DNA of 5,257 nt. Origin: Flavobacteriales bacterium (GTDB lineage Bacteria > Bacteroidota > Bacteroidia > Flavobacteriales_D > Sanyastnellaceae). The stretch covers positions 1 through 5,257 of the forward strand of contig JAIYCK010000282.1 in the NCBI GenBank assembly GCA_027488055.1, read 5' to 3'. The notes below the pieces were generated by a model that was given only the letters and a program-made list of their open reading frames with translations, ran no database searches and was not told where the DNA came from. The stretch's first letter is position 1. Each line of letters begins with the position of its first letter. The translations under genes were made by a program, and so were the position numbers. Positions 4,485-5,257 of the stretch are shown piece by piece.

Positions 4485-5257
4485 ATGTTTAACAAGATCG
4501 AAGAAACACATATTTCACATTTCATCGGCCTTATTGGAGAAACGTGTGTGCGCGTAGATGCAGAAAGTCGCGCACATTATGGACACGATGAAACGGAGGA
4601 TTTGGTGTTTGCACCTGATGTGGTTTTATTGCCTCACAACACTTCTCAAGTGCAGGACATCATGCGCTATTGCCATGCTCACAACATTGCGGTTACTCCG
4701 ATTGGCGCTCGAACAGGTCTGAGCGGCGGTGCACTTTCGTTGCATGGTGGCGTAGGCCTTTGTTTGGAAAAATTCAATCAAATTCTTCGGATCGATTTGG
4801 ATAATTTGCAGGTAACCACGCAGCCTGGTGTGATTACCCAAGTGCTTCAAGAAACCGTAGCATCGCATGGTCTCTCCTATCCTCCTGATCCGAGCAGTCG
4901 AGGATCGTGTTTTATTGGCGGAAATCTTGCTGAAAACGCGGGTGGTCCAAGAGCCGTGAAATATGGAGTCACCAAGGATTGGGTGTTGGACTTGGAAGTT
5001 GTTCTTCCTGATGGATCATGCATTCATACCGGTACAAGAACATTAAAAAACTCTACGGGTTACAACTTGACTCAACTCATGGTTGGGAGCGAGGGGACCT
5101 TGGGCATCATCACCGAGGCTACGCTCAAATTAATTCCAAAGCCTACGCATCAATTACTCATGCTTGCTGCATTTGACAACGCACAAAAGGCTTGTGATGC
5201 CGTCAGTGCGATCTTCAAAGCTGGCATAACACCAAGTGCGTTGGAGTTTATGGAACG
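4485..5257 (+). CDS. GlcD-type FAD-linked oxidase (glycolate/D-lactate dehydrogenase-like), N-terminal part
   Basis: The gene runs off the right edge after 257 complete codons with no stop. The visible part is nearly the whole PCMH/FAD_binding_4 domain of the GlcD/D-lactate dehydrogenase family: GARTGLSGGAL (residues 74-84), PPDPSS...FIGGNLAENAGGPRAVKYG (133-161) and STGYNLTQLMVGSEGTLG (190-207), all FAD-binding signatures. The missing half should hold the FAD-oxidase C-terminal substrate domain; whether a GlcF-like Fe-S partner or fused domain follows cannot be seen. Members oxidise 2-hydroxy acids such as glycolate or D-lactate and pass electrons to the respiratory chain. Substrate cannot be fixed from this half. 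The ATG at 4485 places the first conserved region at the usual distance. The frame is open back to a TAA at 4416, and a GTG at 4461 is a less likely alternative. No Shine-Dalgarno is seen. It lies 236 bases downstream of the ureohydrolase and probably has its own promoter. Confidence 0.93.
   Translation, partial: MFNKIEETHISHFIGLIGETCVRVDAESRAHYGHDETEDLVFAPDVVLLPHNTSQVQDIMRYCHAHNIAVTPIGARTGLSGGALSLHGGVGLCLEKFNQILRIDLDNLQVTTQPGVITQVLQETVASHGLSYPPDPSSRGSCFIGGNLAENAGGPRAVKYGVTKDWVLDLEVVLPDGSCIHTGTRTLKNSTGYNLTQLMVGSEGTLGIITEATLKLIPKPTHQLLMLAAFDNAQKACDAVSAIFKAGITPSALEFME

Noticed and set aside
4626..4868. An 80-codon - strand frame inside the FAD-oxidase gene
   Set aside because: It is antisense to conserved FAD-binding motifs and has no independent support.

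Overview
The window looks like ordinary chromosomal DNA from a member of the Bacteroidota, possibly Flavobacteriales-like. The main reasons are the protein families: a Gly-rich, membrane-anchored C1 peptidase with a DUF4384-like tail, an anchored SRPBCC-GyrI fusion, and an agmatinase-family protein of the form recalled from Bacteroidota. In addition, most starts lack a Shine-Dalgarno sequence, and several gaps hold matches to the Bacteroidota promoter pattern TTTG-N19-TAnnTTTG. Base composition is moderate and even. I see no mobile element, CRISPR array, tRNA or rRNA. The taxonomic placement rests on recalled family patterns, not on a search.

Layout: (1) 1-206, + strand, is the C-terminal end of an NlpC/P60 cell-wall peptidase. 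(2) 224-1780, + strand, starts 17 bases later and encodes a 518-residue papain-fold peptidase with an N-terminal membrane anchor and a C-terminal DUF4384-like domain. (3) A strong 16-bp hairpin at 1848-1883 sits between this gene and the convergent gene and probably terminates both. (4) 1909-2925, - strand, encodes a 338-residue anchored SRPBCC plus GyrI-like protein. Its start is best placed at 2925. A promoter candidate overlapped by a near-perfect dyad lies just upstream. (5) 3208-4248, + strand and divergent, encodes an arginase/agmatinase-fold ureohydrolase with all metal ligands present. (6) A 236-base gap with two small hairpins leads to (7) 4485-5257, + strand, the N-terminal half of a GlcD-type FAD-linked oxidase that runs off the window.

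How the genes relate: the two cysteine peptidases are closely spaced on one strand and probably both act in the envelope, so they may be co-transcribed and functionally linked. The SRPBCC-GyrI gene and the ureohydrolase diverge from a shared 282-base control region. The ureohydrolase and the oxidase are both metabolic genes on the same strand, but the gap between them argues against a tight operon. I found no convincing new multi-gene system. The best leads are the dyad over the SRPBCC promoter, the adjacent peptidase pair, the peptidase's unusual architecture without a recognisable propeptide, and the structured leader of the oxidase.
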